64,000 nucleotides of DNA from Cryptoclostridium sp964637365 (GTDB lineage: Bacteria > Bacillota > Dehalobacteriia > UBA7702): contig CAZWWH010000002.1 of NCBI GenBank assembly GCA_964637365.1, positions 143,021 through 207,020 on the forward strand, in the 5' to 3' direction. The notes beneath the pieces were generated by a model, which was given only the letters and a program-made list of their open reading frames with translations, had not been told where the DNA came from and did not search any database. Position numbers and translations under genes: made by a program. Positions within the stretch are counted from its first letter, which is position 1, and the number at the start of each line of letters is the position of its first letter. Below are positions 51,909 through 60,131 of the stretch, piece by piece.

Positions 51909-52478
51909 TTACTCTTGGGTGTGATTGTTATTTTGATTCTGGGTAGAATTGGTAACTTCGGATTTGATAGTTTCAGCAGTATTGGCTATGGCGTCCATAG
52001 CATTGTTGGCCGGGGTTTTTTCAATGTCCTTTCCAACAAAAACGTAGCGGCAGTGCATGAATAATCCCACAATCATCAAAGGAATGGTGATCCAGAAAGC
52101 AAATACCACTAAAATTACCACTACTGTCAGGGGAACAGATACCAAAGTCTTATCATAGCGGCGGACATCCAAATAGTTGGAATTCCCCTTTTGGAATAGC
52201 TTCCCACAGAAAGCGCCAATTTTCCCCAAAACTTGGCCAAAGCTAACGCCATCATCGTCAGGGGGAGTATAATATTCTTTTTTTTCTCCCGCATTTTGCT
52301 GTTTGCCTTGATCAGAACGGTAGGTGCCGTTGGATGGAGCCGCGATCCGTCCCTCATTCTCCAACTTTACCAAGGCTTCCAGCAGGTCGCCATCTACAGA
52401 ATCCAATACCGCTTTGGCTTCTTCATAGCTCAAATCAGTCTTTTCTCTTAATTTTTCAACTTGTTCCAAGGTTGTCAT
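51909..52478 (-). CDS. DUF4342 protein with UBA-like N terminus
   Basis: This 189-residue protein starts with a UBA-like three-helix motif (residues 1-40: KLREKTDLSYEEAKAVLDSVDGDLLEALVKLENEG), as in EF-Ts, then has a flexible polar stretch, a DUF4342 region with two or three hydrophobic segments (about 115-155: SVPLTVVVILVVFAFWITIPLMIVG), and an Asn/Gln-rich tail. It is membrane-associated. The start at 52478 has GGAGGTAG upstream. It is the first gene of an operon with a two-component system and may act in the same envelope response. Confidence 0.85.
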   Translation of the reverse strand: MTTLEQVEKLREKTDLSYEEAKAVLDSVDGDLLEALVKLENEGRIAAPSNGTYRSDQGKQQNAGEKKEYYTPPDDDGVSFGQVLGKIGAFCGKLFQKGNSNYLDVRRYDKTLVSVPLTVVVILVVFAFWITIPLMIVGLFMHCRYVFVGKDIEKTPANNAMDAIANTAETIKSEVTNSTQNQNNNHTQE

Positions 52479-52491
52479 ATTTGCTACCTCC

Positions 52492-52529
52492 AATGTAACT
52501 TGATGACTTTATTATAGTTCTGTTACATT
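52492..52529 (-). promoter_or_regulatory. Inverted repeat around the DUF4342 operon promoter
   Basis: AATGTAAC (52492-52499) and GTTACATT (52522-52529) are perfect 8-bp arms 22 bases apart. On the minus strand a TATAAT (52516-52511) lies between them. The arrangement fits an autoregulatory operator for the response regulator encoded in the same operon; a -35 box is weak. Confidence 0.5.
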
Positions 52530-52592
52530 TGAAGAGAATTGAAAAAAAATTAAAGAACGATTAAAAAGCCTCTAAGACTTTTTGCGCAAAAT

Positions 52593-52615
52593 CGTCCTCC
52601 CGAAATGGGAGGACG
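52593..52615 (-). terminator. Hairpin after the fumarase genes
   Basis: CGTCCTCCC and GGGAGGACG pair perfectly over 9 bp with a 5-base loop. The minus-strand tail is only ATTTTGCG, so this terminator is weaker than the others. Confidence 0.6.
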
Positions 52616-52627
52616 TATTCTGATTTT

Positions 52628-53191
52628 TTAAAAGTTTTCCGTATTAAAAAGTTTTACCGCCGATTCATAGAGGTCTCTCCCCTTGGTATCATTGATCACT
52701 GTTACAGGAAATTCCTCAACTTCCAAACGGCGCACAGCCTCTGGCCCCAACTCGGGATAAAAAATCACTTCCGCAGATTTCACACACTGACTCAGCAATG
52801 CTGCAGCACCTCCGGTGGCACCGAAATAAACAGCGCAAGTTTCCTTTATGGCTTTTTTCACTTCTTCATTGCGTTTGCCCTTGCCAATCATTCCTTTTAA
52901 GCCCTTTTCTCTCATTAAAGTGGGGGCATAAGCATCCATGCGATAGCTTGTAGTAGGGCCAACGGAACCGATGGGCTTTCCCGGCTTACTGGGAGCGGGC
53001 CCGGCATAGTAAATGATTTGACCTTTCAAATCAATGGGCAGTTCTTCCCCGGCTTCGATCAAATCTACCAGACGCTTATGGGCAGCATCTCTGGCAGTAT
53101 AAATAGTGCCGGTAATATAAACGATATCACCGATTCTCAAATGTTTCAAGTCTTCGTCACATAAGGGCGGAGTCAAAATTCTTTTTTCCAT
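52628..53191 (-). CDS. Fe-S fumarate hydratase, beta subunit
   Basis: This 187-residue subunit carries the C-terminal part of class I (Fe-S) fumarase: LRIGDIVYITGTIYTARDAAHKRL, YYAGPAPSKPGKPIGSVGPTTSYRMD (substrate binding), GKGKR and YFGATGGAAALLS. The start at 53191 has GAGGT 8 bases upstream. It follows the alpha subunit with a 12-base gap. Fumarase and L-tartrate dehydratase are close relatives; the context gives no hint of tartrate. Confidence 0.9.
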   Translation of the reverse strand: MEKRILTPPLCDEDLKHLRIGDIVYITGTIYTARDAAHKRLVDLIEAGEELPIDLKGQIIYYAGPAPSKPGKPIGSVGPTTSYRMDAYAPTLMREKGLKGMIGKGKRNEEVKKAIKETCAVYFGATGGAAALLSQCVKSAEVIFYPELGPEAVRRLEVEEFPVTVINDTKGRDLYESAVKLFNTENF

Positions 53192-53202
53192 AAGACATGA
53201 CC

Positions 53203-54039
53203 TCACAATACCACAGTTTTATGGCGTGCAGCGTGACAATTTAAATTCACAGCCACAGGCAATGACGCAATGTGACAGGGAGCGGATTCTACATGAACCG
53301 CTAGAGCAGTTGTAGTTCCTCCCATACCGGCAGGACCAATTCCCAAAGCGTTGATGCGTTCCAGCAACTCGCGCTCCAATTCCGCCATGGTTTCGTCAGA
53401 ATTCACGCTGCCAATCTCCCGCAACAAAGCCTCTTTCGCTAGGAGGGGCGCTTTTTCAAAATTGCCGCCAATCCCCACGCCAACCACAATGGGGGGACAA
53501 GGATTTGGGCCTGCACTACGTACGGTTTCCACCACAAATTCCACAATTCCGTTACGACCCGCAGCAGGCGCGAACATTTTCATGGCGCTCATATTTTCGC
53601 TGCCACCACCTTTGGGGGCTAAGGTCAGTTTTATCCTATCACCTTCCACCAATCGAGTATGAAGGATCGCCGGTGCATTGTTGCCGTAGTTCTGGCGGGC
53701 CAGAGGTGTACAGGTAGACTTTCTTAAATATCCATCCTGATATCCCTGAATCACTCCATCATTCACAGCTTGCTCAAAATTTCCATCAATATGAACGTCT
53801 TGTCCTACTTCGGCAAATATTACTGCTAATCCGCAGTCCTGGCAAATTGCGACCTCCTCATCGCGGGCAATTTCGGCATTCTTAACCAGTTGACCGAGAA
53901 TGTCCCGGCCAGTGGCGGATTTCTCCGTTTCCATGCTGTTTTTCAATGCGCAATAAACATCATCACCCAAAAAATAACAGGCATCCATGGATAATTTCGC
54001 TACGGCGTTTTTGATTTCTTCCGCAGATATCGTACGCAT
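53203..54039 (-). CDS. Fe-S fumarate hydratase, alpha subunit
   Basis: This 278-residue subunit binds the [4Fe-4S] cluster of class I fumarase. Cluster cysteines are in ICQDCG, GSENMSAMKMFAPAAG-adjacent segments and GPNPCPPIVVGVGIGG. The pair alpha plus beta hydrates fumarate to malate under anaerobic conditions, in a partial TCA cycle. It is first in the pair, and the gene order matches Clostridia. Confidence 0.9.
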   Translation of the reverse strand: MRTISAEEIKNAVAKLSMDACYFLGDDVYCALKNSMETEKSATGRDILGQLVKNAEIARDEEVAICQDCGLAVIFAEVGQDVHIDGNFEQAVNDGVIQGYQDGYLRKSTCTPLARQNYGNNAPAILHTRLVEGDRIKLTLAPKGGGSENMSAMKMFAPAAGRNGIVEFVVETVRSAGPNPCPPIVVGVGIGGNFEKAPLLAKEALLREIGSVNSDETMAELERELLERINALGIGPAGMGGTTTALAVHVESAPCHIASLPVAVNLNCHAARHKTVVL

Positions 54040-54083
54040 ATGACACCCCTCTTTATCATCATCTTTATCCTTGTAAAAAGACC

Positions 54084-55325
54084 TTATTTATTGTACCAAT
54101 AAGCCTCCTGCACAGGGGTAAGAACATCAATTTTTTTGCCCAGGCTGGCCAATTTGTAGGATGCGACATCTTTATCCACCGATGCAGGAACGGCATTGAC
54201 AACATGGGGCAGTGTACGTCCTTCTTCCTTTAGATATAGTAACGAAGCAGTCTGAACCGCAAAGGACATATCCATAATTTCCACAGGATGTCCCAGCCCA
54301 CAAGCTAAATTCACCAAGCGTCCCTCGCCTAAAAGGTAAATACATCTGCCGTCTTTGAGTTTGTATTCCTCAATATTTTCACGAACGGTTTTAATAGATT
54401 CCGCCATTTCCTTCAATTCAACCTTATTAATTTCAATATCAAAATGGCCGGCATTGGACAAAACAGCGCCATCCTTCATGACAGAGAAATCTTTTTTGGA
54501 AAGAACGTCGCGGTTCCCGGTAACGGTAATAAAGAAGTCCCCCAAAGCCGCCGCTTCTTCCATGGGCATCACATCATAGCCATCCATCAATGCTTCCAAT
54601 CCTTTGACAACATCGATTTCCGTAACAATGACACGGGCGCCCAATGCCTTGGCACGCATGGCCAAACCACGGCCGCACCAACCATAACCGGCAACGACTA
54701 CGGTTTGCCCCGCCACGACCAAATTGGTGGTGGACATAATCGCGGCCCAGGCTGATTGACCGGTACCGTAACGGTTGTCGAAAAGATGCTTGCAGTCGGC
54801 GTCATTGACAGCAATCATGGGAAATTCCAGTTCTTTTTTATCCGCCATGGCGCGCAAACGATTCAGGCCCGTGGTAGTTTCCTCACAGCCGCCGATGATA
54901 TCGGGAATCAGTTCTCTTCTGGTGTGGTGGAGAATATGCACAAGGTCGCCGCCATCATCAATAATCAACTGAGGTTTGTTTTCCAAAGAACGGGTAATAC
55001 ATTCGTCGTAAAGGGCTTCGTCAGCGCCATGAATCCCGAAAACGTTAATTCCCCGCTCCACCAAAGCGGCGGCCACGTCATCCTGAGTAGACAAAGGGTT
55101 ACAAGCGGCCAAGGCCACATTGGCACCCATATTTTTTAAAGCCAGTGCCAAGCAGCCAGTTTTAGCCTCGATATGAAGGCAGATATTAATATTCATACCT
55201 TTAAAAGGCTGGTCGTCTTTGTGACGTTCCGAAAACAGATTCAAAACGGGCATATGACTCTCTGCCCAATCAAGTTTTAAATGGCCCTCGGGAGCCAAAG
55301 CAATATCTTTAATCACAGATTTCAT
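54084..55325 (-). CDS. Adenosylhomocysteinase
   Basis: This enzyme splits S-adenosylhomocysteine left by methyltransferases. The 413-residue protein has HIEAKTGCLALALKNMGA near residue 51, EETTTGLNRL, NDADCKHLFDNRYGTGQS, the NAD-binding GYGWCGRGLAMRAKALG (about residue 211), and GHPVEIMDMSFAVQ near the end. It is about 15-20 residues shorter than the eukaryotic type, like archaeal and some clostridial enzymes that may prefer S-inosylhomocysteine. It is useful in a cell with a large methyl flux. Confidence 0.93.
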   Translation of the reverse strand: MKSVIKDIALAPEGHLKLDWAESHMPVLNLFSERHKDDQPFKGMNINICLHIEAKTGCLALALKNMGANVALAACNPLSTQDDVAAALVERGINVFGIHGADEALYDECITRSLENKPQLIIDDGGDLVHILHHTRRELIPDIIGGCEETTTGLNRLRAMADKKELEFPMIAVNDADCKHLFDNRYGTGQSAWAAIMSTTNLVVAGQTVVVAGYGWCGRGLAMRAKALGARVIVTEIDVVKGLEALMDGYDVMPMEEAAALGDFFITVTGNRDVLSKKDFSVMKDGAVLSNAGHFDIEINKVELKEMAESIKTVRENIEEYKLKDGRCIYLLGEGRLVNLACGLGHPVEIMDMSFAVQTASLLYLKEEGRTLPHVVNAVPASVDKDVASYKLASLGKKIDVLTPVQEAYWYNK

Positions 55326-55337
55326 CTTTATTTCACC

Positions 55338-55979
55338 TCACGCAAATGCGATTTTTTTCAAAGTACTGATGAGAAATGCAGTAATCTGGGTATAGTCTTC
55401 CGTATGGAGGAACCGCGCGGCAGCGCCATTAAAAAGCACGTTACCACTAGCCGGGAACTCATCGTCAGCTTCGTAAACAATCAGGGTAATGGGTACTTTA
55501 GGAAGCACCTGGATGGTACAGCTGTAATCGCCGTATTTTTCTTCCTTATGGATGGTACTTTCCACCGCTTTGCGCAAAAGATCAAGATTGGGGGCAAAAA
55601 TCCCGGTAAGAGCCTTGATGCATCGGTTGGAAAATGGGTCGATATAAATTTCGCCGCTAGGGAGTTCTTTATAAGTAATGCGATCCTTGACCAAGATACC
55701 GCCTTCAGAATATACGGCATGGTGAAGGATTAAGACTTTTTCCACAGCGGAAACAGGCTCTCCAGTTTCTCTGAAGGTTACTTCACCGGTAGGATACTTT
55801 ACCATTACATCATGATCAATAAAATGCACGCTAAAGCCACCGTCTTCCGGAGTGAAGCCACAACAGGAAATCATTTCTTCCAAATTGGCGGCGGCAAAAG
55901 CCTCAACCGCGTACTGTACGGTAACATCAATGTTCAAATAACTTGTTGCACTTTTCACATCATAAATTTTGTTTGTCAT
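55338..55979 (-). CDS. DUF3786 protein
   Basis: This 213-residue soluble protein fits DUF3786: YPTGEVTFRETGEPVSAVEKVLILHHAV, the LPSGEIYIDPFSNRC block, and PKVPITLIVYEADDEFPASGNVLFNGAAARFLHTEDYTQI near the end. DUF3786 proteins are found in anaerobes with corrinoid or acetogenic metabolism, sometimes fused to corrinoid-related domains; function is unknown. It is directly upstream of the SAH hydrolase gene (12-base gap). Confidence 0.83.
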   Translation of the reverse strand: MTNKIYDVKSATSYLNIDVTVQYAVEAFAAANLEEMISCCGFTPEDGGFSVHFIDHDVMVKYPTGEVTFRETGEPVSAVEKVLILHHAVYSEGGILVKDRITYKELPSGEIYIDPFSNRCIKALTGIFAPNLDLLRKAVESTIHKEEKYGDYSCTIQVLPKVPITLIVYEADDEFPASGNVLFNGAAARFLHTEDYTQITAFLISTLKKIAFA

Positions 55980-56007
55980 AGTTTCCTCTCTTTTTTAGAA
56001 AAAATAT

Positions 56008-56036
56008 TTGACTTCAATGAAGTTTTGCTCTATAAT
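56008..56036 (+). promoter_or_regulatory. Promoter of tRNA-Arg
   Basis: TTGACT (56008-56013) and TATAAT (56031-56036) are 17 bases apart. The tRNA starts 15 bases downstream. Confidence 0.85.
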
Positions 56037-56050
56037 AATTAAGTAAATTT

Positions 56051-56126
56051 GCGCCTATAGCTCAGGGGATAGAGTGACGGATTCCGAATCCGGAGGCCGT
56101 AGGTTCAAATCCTACTAGGCGCGCCA
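56051..56126 (+). tRNA. tRNA-Arg (anticodon CCG)
   Basis: A 76-base cloverleaf with encoded CCA: acceptor GCGCCTA / TAGGCGC (perfect), D arm GCTC...GAGT, anticodon loop TTCCGAA giving CCG, five-base variable region, T arm GTAGG-TTCAAAT-CCTAC, discriminator G. It reads CGG arginine codons. The anticodon stem has a mismatch at its top pair. A terminator-like hairpin follows. Confidence 0.93.
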
Positions 56127-56139
56127 ATATTTTTTATCG

Positions 56140-56175
56140 AATAACTCTTCTTCTTCAACAGAAGAGTTATTTTTA
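56140..56175 (+). terminator. Terminator after tRNA-Arg
   Basis: ATAACTCTTC (56141-56150) and GAAGAGTTAT (56161-56170) pair perfectly over 10 bp with a 10-base loop, followed by TTTTATATTT. Confidence 0.85.
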
Positions 56176-56536
56176 TATTTAAAATCTAAGGTAATGAGGT
56201 TCTTACAAAATCTTTCTGATTCATTATCCCTATGAATTTTCCAAATATAATAAAAACCATTATAATGCTAACACAAAAGATGCTCTTTATTGTGACAACA
56301 TCATCGAAACACCACCACAATATCAAGAATGAAATGCTTTCTATCTATCCGTTATATTATCATACTTTAGGGCTTTTCGCAAGAGCACCCTGTGCCTCAC
56401 TTTTGGTTTACAAGCTCCAAACTCTCATAATATCATTTTATGTATTTACGGTTTTATAAGCGCTAAGCCGCAATCATTCTTAAAGTGCTTTCCCAAATGC
56501 TTGACAAGTCATTGAGGAATCTGAATAAAAGGGAAA
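56176..56536. other. Intergenic region with no gene visible
   Basis: The stretch is AT-rich with a short plus-strand frame (56232-56459) that has no ribosome site and no recognisable protein. I see no promoter or RNA structure that stands out. Confidence 0.55.
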
Positions 56537-56559
56537 GCCAGCGTCATTAAGATGCTGGC
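56537..56559 (-). terminator. Terminator of the intact mttB operon
   Basis: On the minus strand GCCAGCATC and GACGCTGGC pair with one mismatch around a 5-base loop, followed by TTTCCCTTTT. It lies about 85 bases after the last permease gene. Confidence 0.68.
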
Positions 56560-56644
56560 CTTAGTCAATGTCCACAATAATTATGATATTTGATTTTACA
56601 CCCATTGCCACTCGAAAGAAAATGCTGAGCAGCTATCAATACAA

Positions 56645-57574
56645 TCATGTAATGGTATCTGTTTTGGCCTCTTTTCCTTCCGCAAAATTAATATAACTAA
56701 CCGCAATAATAATAATGAGAATTCCCACCAATTGCATTCCATGAATTGGTTGAGCAAAAACTAGAATCCCCAACAGTAAGGAGGTTACAGGATCCAAAGA
56801 ATAGCAAATTCCCATAATGGAAGGTTCAACGCGCTTCAAGCATTCCTGCATCATAGCGTAACAGAAAATCATGGATATCCCACAGAAGCCAAGGAGCATC
56901 CAGATAACAGACGTATGCTGGGAAATCGCCGTTTCAATATCTGAAAACATTGCCCCTGGATGTACTTGAAACAAAACCATAAAAAGAAGAGCGGCAAGCT
57001 GGGCAATAAACAAAATCGCGTCGGAATCACACTCTTTCACGATAAAATAAGAATTCAATGTCACATTTGTACCGTAAAACAGTGGAATAAGGAATGTCCA
57101 AAGCAAGCCGGAAGCGGTAAAAGTTCCATGGTCTCCAGAAAATATTTCAAGCACAAAAGAGATTCCAAGGAGAGCCATCGCCATCGAAATGACTTTGGCT
57201 AAGGTGAATTTATATTTCATTAAAAAATATGATTCCACCATAATCACAAGGACATTCATAAAAGCAACGACTGACACGATCCCCACTGCCATTCCGTTGG
57301 CATAGGCCTGAGAATAACAGTAATTCATGCCATTGACAATGATGAGCCCTTGAGCCGCCATACCGACATAATACTTCAGTGATATTTGTTTCAGTACTCC
57401 GGGCTTTGAACAAACCCGGAGTCCGAAATACACAACCAATGCGAGAGGCGCCAATGCAACCAGAGTCAAATCATGAATACCGTTTTTCAAAAGCAGTGAA
57501 TAAAATGTTCCGTAAGTACCCCAAGAGATGGCCGACACAATGGCAAAAGTCATTCCTGCTTTTCTTTGATTCAT
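56645..57574 (-). CDS. EamA/DMT-family permease 2 of the mttB operon
   Basis: This 309-residue protein has ten predicted membrane spans in two EamA repeats, starting SAISWGTYGTFYSLLLKNG and ending with the SLDPVTSLLLGILVFAQPIHGMQLVG block. It is about as long as other DMT permeases and clearly related to the second one at 59111 and to the chimera at 43106. It is last in an operon with two MttB genes, so it probably moves the substrate or product of the methyltransferases. The direction of transport is not known. Confidence 0.88.
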   Translation of the reverse strand: MNQRKAGMTFAIVSAISWGTYGTFYSLLLKNGIHDLTLVALAPLALVVYFGLRVCSKPGVLKQISLKYYVGMAAQGLIIVNGMNYCYSQAYANGMAVGIVSVVAFMNVLVIMVESYFLMKYKFTLAKVISMAMALLGISFVLEIFSGDHGTFTASGLLWTFLIPLFYGTNVTLNSYFIVKECDSDAILFIAQLAALLFMVLFQVHPGAMFSDIETAISQHTSVIWMLLGFCGISMIFCYAMMQECLKRVEPSIMGICYSLDPVTSLLLGILVFAQPIHGMQLVGILIIIIAVSYINFAEGKEAKTDTIT

Positions 57575-57601
57575 ACGACATCCGACCTTTTCTATTGTTT
57601 T

Positions 57602-59068
57602 TTATTGAGCGACACCCAGTTCTTCTTCAGCCTGTTTGATAATATAAGCCAACTCTTCCTGTACACGCTCAGAGAGAGGAGCTGGATTCTCATTGGCCAA
57701 TAATTCCTTGACACGTTCGCAAGCGGTTTCTTCTACGGATTTGCTGCCTTCCATGACCCAAACCGATTCCACATCACGATTGAAAATTTTGGGCCAATTC
57801 TGGTTGGCTTTCATATTCTGAGCCGTGTGGGGAAGCGTCAAGAATTCACCTTTGGGCCCAACTTCCTTAATCAAATCCACAGCCATAGTTTCATCAGAAA
57901 TATTAAAACCTTTCAACAAGAACTGAATCATCTGGAAGAGATCATTTTCCACCACAAAAGATCGCAGATCTACAAACATGCCGCCAGCCAGACCGCCTGC
58001 GCCAAATACCAGATTGGCACCGGCAAGCGCGGGAATCAAAGCGCTAAAAGCTTTTTCCATACCGGCCTGCATATCGGGACATTTACTGTCAGTCCAGGAG
58101 CCAGGGGCAACACAAGGCACATTATAGAAATGAGCCAAGCGGGCAATTCCCGCCCCAAACATAGCATGTTCCACACAGCCTGTGGCACACTGGGCCTTTC
58201 TCAAATCCATGATGCTGGTGCAGGATCCGTAGAGGAACGGCGTCCCTTTGCGAACAATCTGAGACAGCACAAGATTCCCAAGAACTTCCGCATTGTGTTG
58301 TACTAAGGTGCCTGCCAGGGTTACAGGACCAGTGGCGCCGGCAAGAACCATGGGCATACCGAGACAAGGCAAACCAGCCAGAGCGTATTCAATGACCGAG
58401 GAGGTAACGGCTTTGCTGGAGGTCAGAGGACTCTTAGGACAAGAACCGGCAATGATTAAGGGACGTTCTTTCAGTTTCTCTTTACCGCCAACAACGGTAG
58501 CGGCCATTTCAATGCAGGCTTTGGCAGTAACCCTGTCAAAATTAGTAGTCATGATATTTTTTCTACTGTTTTTAACATGACATTCAAAGGCATGAAGCCC
58601 TGCTGTGGCTTCGGGGACATCGGTGGGCTGAATGCAGTCCCAAACCATGGGGATATAATCGAGTTGGTCTACCAGGCGAGCATAATCCTCTAAGTCTTTT
58701 TTCACCGAAGGTCTATTTTCTCCAGTTTCCAAATCGCGAATGGCGGGGGCTACCCCAACAGGTGCATGGCCGACACGACCATATTCCATTTTATAGTCGA
58801 ATTCCGGATCTCTACCGCAGAAGGTGTAGCGGCCGGGAGCCGACTGAATCGCTTCTTCAATGAGCCATTTGGGAATTTTAACGATTTTAGTATCATCATT
58901 TACATCCGCTCCGGCTTGTTTGTAAAAATCACGGGCGTCTTGTTCTTCGTAATAAATGCCGACCTTTTCCAAAATTTCTACAGAAGCGTTATGGATTGCG
59001 AGCAATTCATCGTCGGAAATCATGTTTTCACCGAGTAATGCCCAGTTTGTGGAAGAATTGTAGTTCAT
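57602..59068 (-). CDS. Trimethylamine methyltransferase family protein, tryptophan type
   Basis: This 488-residue MttB-family TIM-barrel protein should pass a methyl group from a quaternary or tertiary amine to a corrinoid protein. The conserved blocks are present: IHNASVEILEKVGIYYEE, FCGRDPEFDYKMEYGRVG, GSCPKSPLTSSKAVTSS, and TGPVTLAGTLVQHNAEVLGNLVLSQ. At residue 325 it has Trp (TGG, 58096-58094) in PGS-W-TDSK, exactly where the paralogue at 60132 has an amber codon. Non-pyrrolysine members such as MtgB (glycine betaine) show that the family does not always need it. GGAGATAA precedes the start. Confidence 0.9.
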   Translation of the reverse strand: MNYNSSTNWALLGENMISDDELLAIHNASVEILEKVGIYYEEQDARDFYKQAGADVNDDTKIVKIPKWLIEEAIQSAPGRYTFCGRDPEFDYKMEYGRVGHAPVGVAPAIRDLETGENRPSVKKDLEDYARLVDQLDYIPMVWDCIQPTDVPEATAGLHAFECHVKNSRKNIMTTNFDRVTAKACIEMAATVVGGKEKLKERPLIIAGSCPKSPLTSSKAVTSSVIEYALAGLPCLGMPMVLAGATGPVTLAGTLVQHNAEVLGNLVLSQIVRKGTPFLYGSCTSIMDLRKAQCATGCVEHAMFGAGIARLAHFYNVPCVAPGSWTDSKCPDMQAGMEKAFSALIPALAGANLVFGAGGLAGGMFVDLRSFVVENDLFQMIQFLLKGFNISDETMAVDLIKEVGPKGEFLTLPHTAQNMKANQNWPKIFNRDVESVWVMEGSKSVEETACERVKELLANENPAPLSERVQEELAYIIKQAEEELGVAQ

Positions 59069-59110
59069 AGTTATTTATCTCCTTTGTTTTATTTTTTATT
59101 GATTATGGCT

Positions 59111-60061
59111 TTATGCGGCCTCAACTTCGCTTTTCTTGACTTCGCGACTGTCCATGATAGTGATAAAAATTACGGCAGCTAGGACGATAGCAATGCCAAG
59201 AATCTGCAAGCCAGTAACGGCCTGTCCCATAATGATAATGCCCAAAATCAGAGCAGTAACAGGATCCAAAGACATCAAAATTTGATAAATTGTGGGGTCA
59301 ATACGTTTTAATGATTCCTGCATCGTCGCATAAGTGAGCGCGTGGGGAATCAAACAGAATCCCAGGAAGGCAACCCATGTCAGAACATCGCCGCCCATAT
59401 TTCCAAAAAGCTCTTGGCAAAGTGCAATCGGATGAATTATAAACAGAAGTACCACCAGGAAGGAGCTGCCCTGAGCAATCAAAAGTACGGCATCGGAATC
59501 AGCACCTTTTAATAGAGCATAAGTATTAAGCACCACATTAAGTCCGTAAAAAATTGGAATTAATAGTGTCCACATCAAGCCCAAAGCCGTATAGGTGCCG
59601 GCGTTACCGCCACCGGCAATGAGGCCGATTACCAATGAAACCCCAAATACCGCCAGGGCAATCGCAATGATTTTAGATAATGTAAATTTATAGTTTAAAA
59701 TAAAGAAGGATAAAATCATTACAACGATGACGTTGCAAAACGCGACAATCGAAACAACGCCTACGGGCATACCGTGGGAATAGGCCATAGTATAAGCAAA
59801 ATTCATGGCCGTAGCAACGACGCCGCCCTGAAGAATCAATAATAAGTAAATCTTCCAGGGAATTTCCTTAAGAACATGAGGCTTAAACAAAACCTTGATA
59901 CCGAAAAACAACGTCAAAGCCAATGCCGGCAGTGCCACTACAGCGTTTTTCGTTACTCCTGCCGCCAACAACAGGGAGGAAAAAATACCATAAGTGCCAT
60001 AGGAAATTCCGGAAATCATACCACAGGAAAAACCAACTTTTTTTGCGCTTTTTGTATTCAT
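59111..60061 (-). CDS. EamA/DMT-family permease 1 of the mttB operon
   Basis: This 316-residue protein has about ten membrane spans (first: SCGMISGISYGTYGIFSSLLLAAG; last: VIFITI) and ends with a short Glu/Lys tail. It lies between the amber mttB and the Trp-type mttB, all on the minus strand with gaps of 40-70 bases, so it belongs to the same operon. Substrate is unknown; a methylated amine or its demethylated product is the simplest guess. Confidence 0.88.
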   Translation of the reverse strand: MNTKSAKKVGFSCGMISGISYGTYGIFSSLLLAAGVTKNAVVALPALALTLFFGIKVLFKPHVLKEIPWKIYLLLILQGGVVATAMNFAYTMAYSHGMPVGVVSIVAFCNVIVVMILSFFILNYKFTLSKIIAIALAVFGVSLVIGLIAGGGNAGTYTALGLMWTLLIPIFYGLNVVLNTYALLKGADSDAVLLIAQGSSFLVVLLFIIHPIALCQELFGNMGGDVLTWVAFLGFCLIPHALTYATMQESLKRIDPTIYQILMSLDPVTALILGIIIMGQAVTGLQILGIAIVLAAVIFITIMDSREVKKSEVEAA

Positions 60062-60131
60062 AGTTCACCTCTTAAGAGAAGGGGCCATTCCGTTAGGAGT
60101 CTCTTCACATTCGTGCAATATTTAGAAAATC

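Noticed and set aside
56232..56459. 75-codon plus-strand frame after the tRNA
   Set aside because: No ribosome binding site, AT-driven composition and no recognisable protein features.
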